From positions 1 to 64,000 of the forward strand of contig JADGEK010000011.1 in assembly GCA_016744395.1 (NCBI GenBank): a DNA stretch of 64,000 nt, in the 5' to 3' direction. Of the stretch, positions 51,491-62,015 are shown piece by piece. Under the pieces are notes generated by a model, which saw only the letters and a list, made by a program, of their open reading frames with translations, did no database searches and had not been told where the DNA came from. The position numbers and the translations under genes are program-made. This DNA is from Gammaproteobacteria bacterium. Lineage in GTDB: Bacteria > Pseudomonadota > Gammaproteobacteria > GRL18. The number at the start of each line of letters is the position of its first letter. The first letter of the stretch is position 1.

Positions 51491-54400
51491 ATGGCTGCCA
51501 CGCCTAATCTTGATGTTAATGTTATAAAAAAATTTAAGCCCTTAGATTCTCTGAGTCTTGATAAAGTTCAAGAAGTGATTGAAAAATCAGCTGTTCAGAA
51601 GATTCCTGCTGGGCGAATGCTTTTTAAACTGGGCGATAAAGATAAATGGACAGTTTATCTGCTTTCTGGGAAAGTTCAACTAAAGCAAAAAGATGGTTCT
51701 AAAATCATACTTGAAGCCAATACACCTGATGCCCAGGCTGCCATAGCCAATGAAATCCCACGTCCCGCATCCGCTAAGGCCAAAACAGATATTAGTATTC
51801 TCATCATCGATAGAGACCTACTGGACATATTACTTAACTGGAATGCCCCTTCCAGCATTGAAGTCTCTGATTTAGATGATGAAGACGAAGACTGGATGAC
51901 TCGTTTTCTACAATCCAATGCATTTTTGCAATTACCAGCGTCCAATATACAGGCATTAATGATGCGCCTGGTTGAAACACCTTTAGCTCAAGGTTCAACC
52001 ATCATTAAAGAAAATGATGCCAATGACGACAAATTTTATATTATCCAGCAGGGCCGCTGCCTTGTCACAAAAACCAATCAAAATTCTGGAGAAGAAATTA
52101 CACTTGCTGAATTACGCCTGGGCGATGGTTTTGGCGAAGAGGCTCTGATTACAGGTGGCATACGTGGTGCCAGCGTCATCATGAAAACCGATGGTGTGAT
52201 TCTATCTCTGGATAAAAAAGACTTTATAGATCTCCTGGTGTCCCCCTTAATTCATCGCATTAAACACGAAGCGATTGATGCTCTTGACAAACAAAAATAT
52301 CAACTCATTGATCTCAGGAATGAAGATGAATTTGCAGTCAATGGTCTGCCTGGCAGTAATAATATTCCAATTAACCTGATTCGGACTCAACTAAGTAAAT
52401 TGTCAGCTGACAAACACTTTATTCTTTATTCAGGTCATGAGAACCGCAGTATTGCGGGTGCTTTTTTATTTATTCAACAAGGCTTTGAATGCTCTATTAT
52501 AGAAGGTGGCATTGGTCAAGCAGATGTGCCTCCTCAAGCAACGAGCCCAGGAACCAGAACAGAAAAAGCAACAATCTCTGAGCCTAAGGTTCCAGAGAAA
52601 GCAACAAGCATTCCTCAAGAGACCGCTGGCAAGACCGTTACTGATATACCTTTTGATGAAAAAAGCGAACCTGACAAGACACACCCTGAACGTCGTCATG
52701 AAACACTCACTTCACCTGAAGTTGAAGCAGCTCGTAAAAAAGCAGAAGCCCAATCTAAGCAACTCACCATCGCAGAAACCGCTCGAAAAGAAGCTGAAAG
52801 TATGGCAGCTGATTTGAGAGGCGAAGCACAGGAGGCACTGAAAAAGGCAGAACAAGAAGCCAAAAGGGCTCAACAGGCTGAACTGGCACTTAAAACAGCA
52901 CAACTCAGAGCCGTTCAACTTGAAGCTCAACAAGAAGAACAGGGACAATCATCTCAAGAGCTCGAAAGCATTAAGCAACAGGTAGAAGAAGAAACCAATC
53001 TCAAAGCAGACGCTGAAAATGCCCGTCAAAAGGCCGAAGAAGAAGCGGAAAAATTCCGTAGTGAAGCAGATTCAGCTCGCCAACAAGCAGAAATAGAGGC
53101 ACAGCGAGCCACCGAAGCAGAAGCCGCACGAAAAGAAGCCGAAGAAACGGCAAAAGAACTTCACAAAGAAGCTTTACAGAAGAAATCGAATGAAGTAGAC
53201 AATGCTCTATCCAAAGCAAAATCAGAAGCTGAGCGTGCAGAAAGTGCAGAATTAGAAGCAAATCGTCTCAGAGAAGAATCAGAACAAGCACTTCAAAGAG
53301 CAGAAAATGAAGCCAAGCGAGCCGAAGAGGCTGAACAAGCAAGAAAAGAAGCTGAAGAAGCCATCCGTCAAGCCAGTCAGGAACAGTTAAGCGAGAAAGA
53401 AGCAGCCTTGGCTGAGGCACAAAAGCAATCTCAAGAAGAAGCACAACGTGCCGAGCAAGCAATTGAAGAAGCCCAGCGCGTCCGCGAAGAAGCCGAACAA
53501 GCCTTAAAACAATCAGAGGATCTGGCCAAACTCTCCTCTCAAGCTGAGTCTGAGCTATTAAATGCCAAAAGTGAAATTGAGCGTCTAAGAAAAGACGCTG
53601 ATGCCCGTCAGCATGCCGAAATTCATGAAGCCCGAATAAAAGCACAAGAAGAAAAGGAACGGGCTGAAAAAATTGATGCCGATAGAGAAGCGGCATTAGC
53701 TGAGGTGGAACGTCTCAAAGAAGAAATGCAAGATGCCAAGTCTCAAATGACAACTGAACTGGCAAAGCAACAAGAAGAACATGCCAAACACCAGGAACAG
53801 CAGTTTGGACACTTAAAATCAACTGCTGAAGATGAAATTCAGCACATGAAAGCTGAAATGGATGCGGCTCAAGAAGCACTTTCTGAAGAATATGCCCGCT
53901 TGAACATGGAACAGGAAACATCATTACAAGAAAAAATCAATCAGGCCCAATCAGAAGCCGATCAACATGAGAGTCAACGTCTGTCCGCAGAGCAAGCTCG
54001 TCTTGATGCACAAGATGAAATGCAGCGTCTTGCTGAACAAATGAAAAGTGAGAAGCTTGAGAGAGAAGAACAGGAAAAACTTCGCTCAGCAGAACTGGCC
54101 GAAGCACAACAACGCATCGAAAGCGCTAATGAACGTGCTCAAGCCGCAGAAGTAGCCCGAAAAGAATTTGAAGATGAATTAGAGCAAGTTCGTGCGGAAA
54201 CTGAAAAAGCACGTACCGAAATGGAGCAGTTGCGCCAGGATATGGCGTTGGAAATTGAAACAGAACGACAAGAATTAGAAGCGGCAGTGTTAAAACAGCG
54301 TGAAGACATGACACGTGAAATTGAAGCTGAACGTCAAGAGCTTGAAGCCGCTGTTTTAAAACAGCGTGAACAGCTGGAGTCTGAAAAAAAATCACTATCA

Positions 54401-55069
54401 GAAGAAGCTCAAAAGCTGGAAGAAGAAGCAGTCAAATACCAGCAGGAAATTTTTGCATTTAAAGAGCAGGTTGAAGCGTCAAAGCAAGAAGCAATAAATG
54501 AAGCAGAAGAATTGAGAGCTCAACAGGTAGAATTGAAGAAACAAACGGAAGAAGAAACTGAAAGATTAAAACTGCAGCTCGAAGCAGCTCGCCAGGAAGC
54601 AATGAAAGAAGTTGAAGAACTAAAAAATCAGAAAATCGAATTGGAGAAGCAAGCTCGAGAAGAAGCTCAGGAACTGAAAGAACAACTGGAACAAATCCAA
54701 ATCAATAAAAAACTTCAGGAGCAATCCATTGCTCTGCAAAGAGATGAGTTGGAGCGAATGCAGTCTGAAGCTGATAATGCTCGCAGTCAATTAGAAGCTG
54801 AATCCTTACGTTCTCGCGAAATTGAACGTCAGAATGCTCTACTGAGAGCGAAAGAAGAAGCCCGTAAACAGGCTATTGAAGAAGCCAAACGTCGTCGTGA
54901 ACAATTGTTGGGCAATACCCAGGAAACTACGCCAGCAGCCATACCAACAGTCCAGACAGAAGCAGCACCTCCTGTTTTGAAAACATCGGTACCTGATTCC
55001 TCTAATAGTTCAATTCATGATGATCTTAAAGCAGCTTACGATTCAATCAAAAAAGAAAATGGTGCTTAG
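51491..55069 (+). CDS. Cyclic nucleotide-binding (two CNMP-like domains), rhodanese-like, long coiled-coil protein
   Basis: Two cNMP-like regions (MLFKLGDKDKWTVYLLSGKVQL; STIIKENDANDDKFYIIQQGRCLV), rhodanese-like QLIDLRNEDEFAVNGLPGSNNIP, then a long A/E/Q/K-rich heptad region. Confidence 0.88.
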   Translation: MAATPNLDVNVIKKFKPLDSLSLDKVQEVIEKSAVQKIPAGRMLFKLGDKDKWTVYLLSGKVQLKQKDGSKIILEANTPDAQAAIANEIPRPASAKAKTDISILIIDRDLLDILLNWNAPSSIEVSDLDDEDEDWMTRFLQSNAFLQLPASNIQALMMRLVETPLAQGSTIIKENDANDDKFYIIQQGRCLVTKTNQNSGEEITLAELRLGDGFGEEALITGGIRGASVIMKTDGVILSLDKKDFIDLLVSPLIHRIKHEAIDALDKQKYQLIDLRNEDEFAVNGLPGSNNIPINLIRTQLSKLSADKHFILYSGHENRSIAGAFLFIQQGFECSIIEGGIGQADVPPQATSPGTRTEKATISEPKVPEKATSIPQETAGKTVTDIPFDEKSEPDKTHPERRHETLTSPEVEAARKKAEAQSKQLTIAETARKEAESMAADLRGEAQEALKKAEQEAKRAQQAELALKTAQLRAVQLEAQQEEQGQSSQELESIKQQVEEETNLKADAENARQKAEEEAEKFRSEADSARQQAEIEAQRATEAEAARKEAEETAKELHKEALQKKSNEVDNALSKAKSEAERAESAELEANRLREESEQALQRAENEAKRAEEAEQARKEAEEAIRQASQEQLSEKEAALAEAQKQSQEEAQRAEQAIEEAQRVREEAEQALKQSEDLAKLSSQAESELLNAKSEIERLRKDADARQHAEIHEARIKAQEEKERAEKIDADREAALAEVERLKEEMQDAKSQMTTELAKQQEEHAKHQEQQFGHLKSTAEDEIQHMKAEMDAAQEALSEEYARLNMEQETSLQEKINQAQSEADQHESQRLSAEQARLDAQDEMQRLAEQMKSEKLEREEQEKLRSAELAEAQQRIESANERAQAAEVARKEFEDELEQVRAETEKARTEMEQLRQDMALEIETERQELEAAVLKQREDMTREIEAERQELEAAVLKQREQLESEKKSLSEEAQKLEEEAVKYQQEIFAFKEQVEASKQEAINEAEELRAQQVELKKQTEEETERLKLQLEAARQEAMKEVEELKNQKIELEKQAREEAQELKEQLEQIQINKKLQEQSIALQRDELERMQSEADNARSQLEAESLRSREIERQNALLRAKEEARKQAIEEAKRRREQLLGNTQETTPAAIPTVQTEAAPPVLKTSVPDSSNSSIHDDLKAAYDSIKKENGA

Positions 55070-55093
55070 AACACCCGATTCTTAAGCCCAAAT

Positions 55094-55744
55094 ATGCTTG
55101 ATAACACACGCTATTCTGTCCCCGCAAAAAACATTGAAGTGGTCACTGAAATAAAGCGCAGTCGGTTTATTGCACGAATTTCTCACAGCCAAAATGCAGA
55201 TGAAGCCTTTGCCGTGATTGAACAAGCAAAAAAAGATTTTCCTGATGCCCGACATCACTGTTGGGCTTTTATCGCCTGCTCTCCCCTATCAGCATCAGCC
55301 GTACGTTTTTGTGATGCAGGAGAGCCTGCGGGCACCGCAGGAAAACCCATATTAAACGTTCTTCAATACAGTCATTATGGCGAAATTGTTTGTGTTGTCA
55401 GCCGTTATTTTGGTGGTATAAAACTGGGAGCAGGCGGTCTGGTTCGAGCTTATAGCAATAGCACTCAGGCTGCTTTAGAACAATTAATCGTTAAAGAAAT
55501 AGTTGAACTTTCTTCAGTACTGATTCAATTTTCATACCCATATGAATCCTCTATTCGACACTATCTGGAATCTATCAATGTTATGATTAGCCAGGTTGAT
55601 TATCAGGAACAGGTTATTTTCAAATTGAGTATTGAAAAAAGACTCATAAAACCAATGATGGAGCATGCTTTAAACCTGTGTAGAGGTGAAATTGTATTGC
55701 TTAATTCAAGTTCGTTAAAGACTAACTCATTAAAGATTAAATAA
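55094..55744 (+). CDS. yigZ: YigZ/IMPACT family protein
   Basis: EIKRSRFIARISHSQNADEAFAVIEQAKKDFPDARHHCWAF...DAGEPAGTAGKPILNVL...RYFGGIKLGAGGLVRAYS. Confidence 0.95.
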   Translation: MLDNTRYSVPAKNIEVVTEIKRSRFIARISHSQNADEAFAVIEQAKKDFPDARHHCWAFIACSPLSASAVRFCDAGEPAGTAGKPILNVLQYSHYGEIVCVVSRYFGGIKLGAGGLVRAYSNSTQAALEQLIVKEIVELSSVLIQFSYPYESSIRHYLESINVMISQVDYQEQVIFKLSIEKRLIKPMMEHALNLCRGEIVLLNSSSLKTNSLKIK

Positions 55745-55747
55745 ACA

Positions 55748-56320
55748 ATGCCTAACGTAAAAATAAAAAACTGTCTGGATAACTTTTTTAAACGCTTTAT
55801 CAATACGGTTGAAGCTGAAACAGGCAATCTTCCCACCACCAAAAATGAACCTGATTGGCCATCAGACTGCCAGCAAGGTGATGCCTTTCTTTCTGAAGAA
55901 ATGGTTGACTCAATTCATTGGCAACCCATACAACGTGAGACCAATAACGCTTTAGCAGGGCTTGAAAAAGCATTAGACATCGAAATTCATCAAGATATAC
56001 AGGCCTTTTTTTGCCATTATTGGTCAGAACAAATCGAAACAATTTTTCAGCAAGGTAATTTGTTACTATTATTTGTCTGGAATCAGGCCGATATGGAACG
56101 ATTAATAGAAAATCAAATCGGCCATGCATTAGGAAAAATCCGAAACAAACAAACATTGACTTTTTTTATTGCCTGTACCGATTCAGATTATATTATCAGC
56201 ATTGAGAACGATTCAGGACAAGTGGTTCTAGAGCGCCCAGGCTATCCCATGGAAAAAATATTGGCTTCTAATTTAACTCAATTTATAAACGAACTGGAAT
56301 ACGGCAAGTTATCAGCCTAA
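55748..56320 (+). CDS. syd: SecY-interacting protein Syd
   Basis: YWSEQIETIFQQGNLLLLFVWNQADMERLIENQIGHALGKIRNKQTLTFFIACTDSD. Confidence 0.85.
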   Translation: MPNVKIKNCLDNFFKRFINTVEAETGNLPTTKNEPDWPSDCQQGDAFLSEEMVDSIHWQPIQRETNNALAGLEKALDIEIHQDIQAFFCHYWSEQIETIFQQGNLLLLFVWNQADMERLIENQIGHALGKIRNKQTLTFFIACTDSDYIISIENDSGQVVLERPGYPMEKILASNLTQFINELEYGKLSA

Positions 56321-56329
56321 GATAAGTTT

Positions 56330-57145
56330 ATGCTTAAAGAATTTTTCGACAAACTCACATTTAAACCCGATCCAATTCGGCTTTATTCAGCAGGAATAAC
56401 TGATGTAGGACGACGCAGAGATCATAATGAGGATAATTATCTCATTGATGAAAAGCTGGGCCTGTTTATCGTCGCTGATGGAATGGGTGGCCACGAAGCA
56501 GGTGAAGTTGCCAGCAAACTGGCTATTGAGACCATTTTTAACCATATCAGAAAATTAGACGACAGCTACAAACAAAGCAGCAAAAAAAGTACCAAACAAA
56601 TCATAGAAATTATTAACAATTTATTACAAGATGCTGTTGAAGATGCTAATAATCAAACCCATTGCTACAATATCGCCAAAGGTCTATCTGAGGGCAGAGG
56701 CATGGGGACAACAGTGACAGGCTTCTTAGTCAGCACACCTGATGACACAGGGGTAAAGAAACTTTATTCTTTTAATGTGGGCGACAGTCGAACTTATTCT
56801 TTTCATCGAGGCCAGTTAACACAGCTGAGTACCGATCACAGTCATTATCAATTATGGTTGGAAACAGGCAAGGACGGTCCTCCGCCCAAGCATAATATTA
56901 TCTACAAAGCCATTGGCCCATGGCGGCGAATTGTGGCTGAACAAAAGACTATCGAGATAAAAGCCAATGAACTCTTTTTGCTTTGCTCTGACGGCTTAAG
57001 CGATATGTTAGCCGATAAGGAAATACGTCAAATTCTTCATGACAACAGAAAAAATACACTTAAAATTATGGCTCATAGCTTAATTGATGCCGCCAATGAA
57101 GCAGGAGGAAAAGATAACATTACAGTTGTCATCGTCAGACCTTAA
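56330..57145 (+). CDS. PP2C-type protein phosphatase
   Basis: TDVGRRRDHNEDNYLI, FIVADGMGGHEAGEVAS, LFLLCSDGLSDML, GGKDNITVVIV. Confidence 0.96.
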   Translation: MLKEFFDKLTFKPDPIRLYSAGITDVGRRRDHNEDNYLIDEKLGLFIVADGMGGHEAGEVASKLAIETIFNHIRKLDDSYKQSSKKSTKQIIEIINNLLQDAVEDANNQTHCYNIAKGLSEGRGMGTTVTGFLVSTPDDTGVKKLYSFNVGDSRTYSFHRGQLTQLSTDHSHYQLWLETGKDGPPPKHNIIYKAIGPWRRIVAEQKTIEIKANELFLLCSDGLSDMLADKEIRQILHDNRKNTLKIMAHSLIDAANEAGGKDNITVVIVRP

Positions 57146-57286
57146 AAGGGATGCTGTTGAAAATTAAATTAAAATTCAGAAAAATTCTAATTTATTTATC
57201 ACCGTTCACTTTTCAATAACATGCGCCGTTCTGAATATACTATAAGCTTTTAGATCAATAAAACATTTTCCTAGAGTACGCATCAA

Positions 57287-58435
57287 ATGATACCAAAAAA
57301 ATTATTGACTAAAAAAAACTTTCTGTTTAGTTGCTCAATTATTATGTCTTTAAGCTTTTCATGCTGGATGGTTTTACTCAATAACTTTGTGGTAGAAAAA
57401 GCGGCATTTACGGGTGCTGAGATTGGTATTTTACAGAGCTTACGTGAAGTCCCTGGTTTTTTGTCATTTACTGCTGTTTTTTTATTACTCATATGGCATG
57501 AACAAACACTGGCATTGATATCCCTTTGCCTGTTAACAGCAGGCATTGCTATCACAGGTTATTTTCCCACTACTTATGGCCTGTACGCAACCACGGTCTT
57601 AATGTCGATTGGCTTTCATTACTTTGAAGCCGTCAACCAATCACTGCAATTACAATATTTATCAAAAGCTGAAGCCCCAAAAGTGATGGGGCAGTTAATT
57701 TCTGTTCGAAGTGCAGCCGCATTATTGAGTTATGCCTCAATCTGGATCTTTTTTAATATCCTGGGCTTTGATTTTAAGCTCATTTATTTGATAGTAGGCG
57801 GACTCAGTTTTGTATTAGTGCTTTTTGTATCCAAAGCCTTTCCAAAATTTGCAGAAGAAGTACCACAGCATAAAAAACTCATTCTTCGTCGACGCTACAG
57901 TTTATTTTATTTACTGACTTTTTTTGCAGGGGCCCGACGACAAATTTTTATTGTATTTGCCGCATTTATGATGGTAGAAAAATTTGGCTATAGTGCTTCT
58001 GATATCGCCCTACTATTCATTGTCAATCATGTTCTGAATTTATACATCGCTCCTAAAATAGGTCAATGGATAGGCAGAGTGGGTGAACGCAAAGCATTAA
58101 CAGTGGAGTATATTGGTCTGATAGTTGTTTTTAGCTCCTATGCCATCGTTGATAATGCCACTATTGCAGCTTGTCTGTTTATTATCGACCATCTGTTTTT
58201 TGCTATGGCAATCGCTATCAAAACCTACTTTCAAAAAATTGCCGATCAAGCGGATATGGCTTCATCTGCTGGGGTGAGCTTTAGTATTAACCATATTGCA
58301 GCGGTGATTATTCCAGCGGCATTTGGCATGCTATGGTTATATGATCCTGCCCTGGTTTTTTATTCGGGTGCATTCATTGCTTTTATATCACTGCTACTGA
58401 CTCAAGGCATATCTTATGAGAAAAGTCCTATTTGA
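57287..58435 (+). CDS. MFS-type transporter
   Basis: 382 aa, about 12 predicted TM segments, MFS-like loop pattern. Confidence 0.8.
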   Translation: MIPKKLLTKKNFLFSCSIIMSLSFSCWMVLLNNFVVEKAAFTGAEIGILQSLREVPGFLSFTAVFLLLIWHEQTLALISLCLLTAGIAITGYFPTTYGLYATTVLMSIGFHYFEAVNQSLQLQYLSKAEAPKVMGQLISVRSAAALLSYASIWIFFNILGFDFKLIYLIVGGLSFVLVLFVSKAFPKFAEEVPQHKKLILRRRYSLFYLLTFFAGARRQIFIVFAAFMMVEKFGYSASDIALLFIVNHVLNLYIAPKIGQWIGRVGERKALTVEYIGLIVVFSSYAIVDNATIAACLFIIDHLFFAMAIAIKTYFQKIADQADMASSAGVSFSINHIAAVIIPAAFGMLWLYDPALVFYSGAFIAFISLLLTQGISYEKSPI

Positions 58436-58717
58436 TATGTATACTCGTGATAGCTCTCTGGCAACCTCAGTACAGACTTGTTGCTTTAATGATATGCCCT
58501 AAATATCGCTTTCCACCACTTAAAAACTGTGGACGGGATGATGGTTTCAGAGAAGCACTTATATTCAGTTAAAATTTATTGAAGTCTAAAATTGCCTTGT
58601 CAGCACTCTAAAAGCTTGATCTCATATTAAGTATTTATAATACTCAAATTTTTTCTTTTTTCTGATTGATCGTCTATATTTAAAATAATAGCATCTGCCT
58701 GGAAAAGGAAGAGAAGA

Positions 58718-61444
58718 GTGACAATAAACAAACATGAAATAGAAGTCGAAAATAAAAACGACCTCCTGTTTGGTGATACAGAGCATAATGCAGACCAGGA
58801 TAAACAGCCAGTGGCATTCAATCATTCACCCTGGAAAATTATGATCATCGATGATGATAAAAGTATCCACAGTGTTTCTCAAATGGTGTTAAAAAATTTT
58901 TCTTACAAGAACCGTGGACTTGAATTTATTCATGGTTATTCAGGTGACGAAGCATGTAAATTAGTAGAACAACATCCTGACACTGCTATATTACTGCTAG
59001 ATGTGGTGATGGAAACTGATACAGCAGGTCTGGATACAGTGAAATATATCCGAGAGAAATTGCAGAACAGGACCATCAGAATTATTCTTCGCACTGGTCA
59101 GCCTGGACAGGCACCTAAACACACCGTGGTGCGGATGTATGACATCAATGACTACCTGGAAAAGAGCAAACTCACTTCACAATATCTTGAGATTGCCTTG
59201 ATCACTTCGCTTCGATCATTTGATGACATCTGCACTATCAACCAGCTCACGGCCGACAATGACACCCTGGACTCCATCATCAAAATTCGCACTCAAGATT
59301 TATCTGATGCTAACGCCATACTACGGCAGCAAATGAAGAATCAAGCACAGACTCATGAAGCGCTGCAAAGAAGTGAGACACAATTGGCTGAGGCCCAGCG
59401 TATTGCCCACATTGGCCATTTTGAATGGTCCAGCACCAATGGCAACATGACATGGTCTGAACAGGTTTGTCATATCCTGGCAACCACCGTGACAACAAAT
59501 CAGCACACACTGACTGAATTTCTAAATTATATTTTTATTGACGATCAAGATTTAGTAGTAAAAACGATGGAACAGGCTATTCAGAATCAACGACCTTACG
59601 ACATCGAACTTCGAGTACAACAGACCTCTGGAAATATTTGTTACGTGCGTCAACAGGGCGATGCATTGGTGGATACAGATGGCGATGTGACACGTATTGT
59701 TGGTACTCTGCAGGATATTACCGAGCAGCGTCTTGCGGAAATTGAAATGCGAAAGCTATCGACAGCAATTGAACAAATTGCTGATGGTATTATGATCACT
59801 GATCCTAATGGCATCATTGAATATGTGAACCCTGCCATTACGGAAATAACTGGGTATAGCCAAGAAGAGCTAATTGGTAAGACTCCGAACATACTGAAAT
59901 CAGGTAAACAGGGTGATGTTTTTTATCAACGGATGTGGAAGACTATTCTTCAAGGAGTAGTGTTCAATGAAGTTGTTATTAACAGGAAAAAGAATGGCCA
60001 GTTTTATTTCGAAGAAAAAACCATAACACCACAGAAAAATACTCGTGGTGAAATCATTAGCTATATTTCCAGTGGTAAAGATATTACCGAACGAATGGAA
60101 GCTCAGGAGCGCTTACACCATCTTGCCCATCATGATTCCCTGACAGGATTGCCTAACAGAATACTGTTTGAGGATCGTCTTGCTCAAGCAATACTGCGTA
60201 CTCGCTGGCAGAAGAGAAAAATTGCAATATTATTTCTTGATATGGATCGTTTCAAGGTTATCAATGACAGCCTGGGCCATAATATCGGTGATATAATTCT
60301 GCAGGAGATAGCTTTACGGCTTTCAGACTGTGTGCCTGAGGGTGACACAGTTTCCCGATTTAGTAGTGATGAGTTCTGCATCATCCTCAATGACATTGCA
60401 GCAGAAAGTGATATTCCCAAGTTGGCCAGCAAGATACTCATTGACCTGGCAGTACCCTTCAACTGCGAAGGTCGCGAGTTATTTGTTACCTCCAGCATTG
60501 GTATCAGTCTATTTCCCGATGATGGTGACAACGCCCAGACACTATTGAAAAAAGCCGATGCAGCCATGTATCACTCCAAACGAAAAGGTAGAAATGCTTT
60601 TCAGTTTTACACTACAGAAGACGAGCAAAAGGCAATAGAACGTCTGACACTGGAGTCAAGTCTACGACGGGCATTAGAACGCGACGAATTCAGACTCTAT
60701 TACCAGCCTCAGCTCAGTCTCCCTTCTTGTCAGGTTGACAGTTATGAAGCATTGATACGCTGGCAGCACTCAGAATATGGCCTTGTTTCTCCCATCCACT
60801 TTATACCATTGCTGGAAGAGACAGGAATGATTATCGATGTCGGTGAATGGGTTTTGCAGACAGCCTGCACTCAGGAAAAGAAAAACCAGCAAGCAGGTCA
60901 CTCTGCAAAAAAAGTAGCGGTTAATATTTCTATCCACCAGTTCAGACAAAAAGACTTCATTCAGATGGTTGAACGTACATTAAAAAACACCCGACTTGCA
61001 CCCAATTATCTCGAATTAGAAGTCACTGAAGGAGTGTTGATAGATGATATCAACGAAACTGCAGAAAAATTGCAGGAACTGCATAATATGGGTGTATCTC
61101 TTTCTATCGATGATTTTGGTACTGGCTATTCCTCAATGAACTATCTCAGGCGATTACCATTTGATTTGCTGAAAATCGACCGTTCATTTGTAAATGAAAT
61201 CACCACCAATAGTGAAGACGGTGCCATCACAGCGGCCATCATTACCCTGGCACATTCCATTGGTCTTGAGGTCGTTGCCGAAGGTGTCGAAACCACGGAG
61301 CAATTGCAGATTCTTGATAAACTGGGTTGCGACTCTATTCAGGGCTATCTCTGTAGTCCTCCGTTACCTACCGATGCATTTAATTCAATGGAAGATGATC
61401 TTTACCACACCTGGAAGGAACACTTAAGTCACAGCGAACACTAG
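58718..61444 (+). CDS. REC-PAS-PAS-GGDEF(degenerate)-EAL protein, likely c-di-GMP phosphodiesterase; GTG start
   Basis: REC LLLDVVMETDTAGLDTVKYIRE; PAS domains; GGDEF site reads SSDEF; EAL motif YEALIRWQH and DDFGTGYSSMNYLRRLPFDLLKIDRSFV. Confidence 0.95.
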   Translation: MTINKHEIEVENKNDLLFGDTEHNADQDKQPVAFNHSPWKIMIIDDDKSIHSVSQMVLKNFSYKNRGLEFIHGYSGDEACKLVEQHPDTAILLLDVVMETDTAGLDTVKYIREKLQNRTIRIILRTGQPGQAPKHTVVRMYDINDYLEKSKLTSQYLEIALITSLRSFDDICTINQLTADNDTLDSIIKIRTQDLSDANAILRQQMKNQAQTHEALQRSETQLAEAQRIAHIGHFEWSSTNGNMTWSEQVCHILATTVTTNQHTLTEFLNYIFIDDQDLVVKTMEQAIQNQRPYDIELRVQQTSGNICYVRQQGDALVDTDGDVTRIVGTLQDITEQRLAEIEMRKLSTAIEQIADGIMITDPNGIIEYVNPAITEITGYSQEELIGKTPNILKSGKQGDVFYQRMWKTILQGVVFNEVVINRKKNGQFYFEEKTITPQKNTRGEIISYISSGKDITERMEAQERLHHLAHHDSLTGLPNRILFEDRLAQAILRTRWQKRKIAILFLDMDRFKVINDSLGHNIGDIILQEIALRLSDCVPEGDTVSRFSSDEFCIILNDIAAESDIPKLASKILIDLAVPFNCEGRELFVTSSIGISLFPDDGDNAQTLLKKADAAMYHSKRKGRNAFQFYTTEDEQKAIERLTLESSLRRALERDEFRLYYQPQLSLPSCQVDSYEALIRWQHSEYGLVSPIHFIPLLEETGMIIDVGEWVLQTACTQEKKNQQAGHSAKKVAVNISIHQFRQKDFIQMVERTLKNTRLAPNYLELEVTEGVLIDDINETAEKLQELHNMGVSLSIDDFGTGYSSMNYLRRLPFDLLKIDRSFVNEITTNSEDGAITAAIITLAHSIGLEVVAEGVETTEQLQILDKLGCDSIQGYLCSPPLPTDAFNSMEDDLYHTWKEHLSHSEH

Positions 61445-61468
61445 CCTAACTTCATAGGAGCACCGCTC

Positions 61469-62011
61469 ATGAACCCCAGTAAATTACAAGATATTCCAGT
61501 AAAAAATTTGAATATTCCGTTGGAGCGAGACGGGTTCTCACGCTCCCTGATTCGTGAGCTGAGCGGCTTGCTGGAAGAGATGATTGGACTGGATGAGGCC
61601 GCTGGCTTTATCAGTGTCGTGGGCCAGCGTATTGGATCTGAAATAGGGGGTTATTACAAAGAAGCACTACAGGTTTCCAGGCTCAACCAGCAACAAATCA
61701 GTGATGTGCTAGTGGATCTCAAGCTCCGCATTCAGGGTGACTTTTATATTATAGAAATCGATGAAAATAAGATCGTGATGGGGAATAATGCTTGTCCATT
61801 CGGTGACAAAGTCAAAAATCGTCCATCATTGTGTATGATGACATCCAATGTATTTGGCACTATTACTGCTGACAACAATGGCTATGCAAAAGTCGTATTG
61901 GATAAAACCATTGCACAGGGCGATCCGAGTTGCCATGTGACTGTTTTTTTCAAAGCGACTGATGAAGCAAATCTGGCCGATGGCAGAGAATACTACGAGG
62001 CTGGAGAATAA
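61469..62011 (+). CDS. Putative signalling output-domain protein (MetOD1-like)
   Basis: AAGFISVVGQRIGSEIGGYYKEAL...GNNACPFGDKVKNRPSLCMMTSNVFGTITADNNGYAKVVL, located between EAL protein and histidine kinase. Confidence 0.6.
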   Translation: MNPSKLQDIPVKNLNIPLERDGFSRSLIRELSGLLEEMIGLDEAAGFISVVGQRIGSEIGGYYKEALQVSRLNQQQISDVLVDLKLRIQGDFYIIEIDENKIVMGNNACPFGDKVKNRPSLCMMTSNVFGTITADNNGYAKVVLDKTIAQGDPSCHVTVFFKATDEANLADGREYYEAGE

Positions 62012-62015
62012 TAGC

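Noticed and set aside
53001-54395. Long antisense ORFs (53001..53261, 53268..53696, 54126..54395) opposite the coiled-coil gene
   Set aside because: Leu-rich reverse-frame translations of repetitive Glu/Gln/Ala codons; compositional artefact of the coiled-coil sequence.
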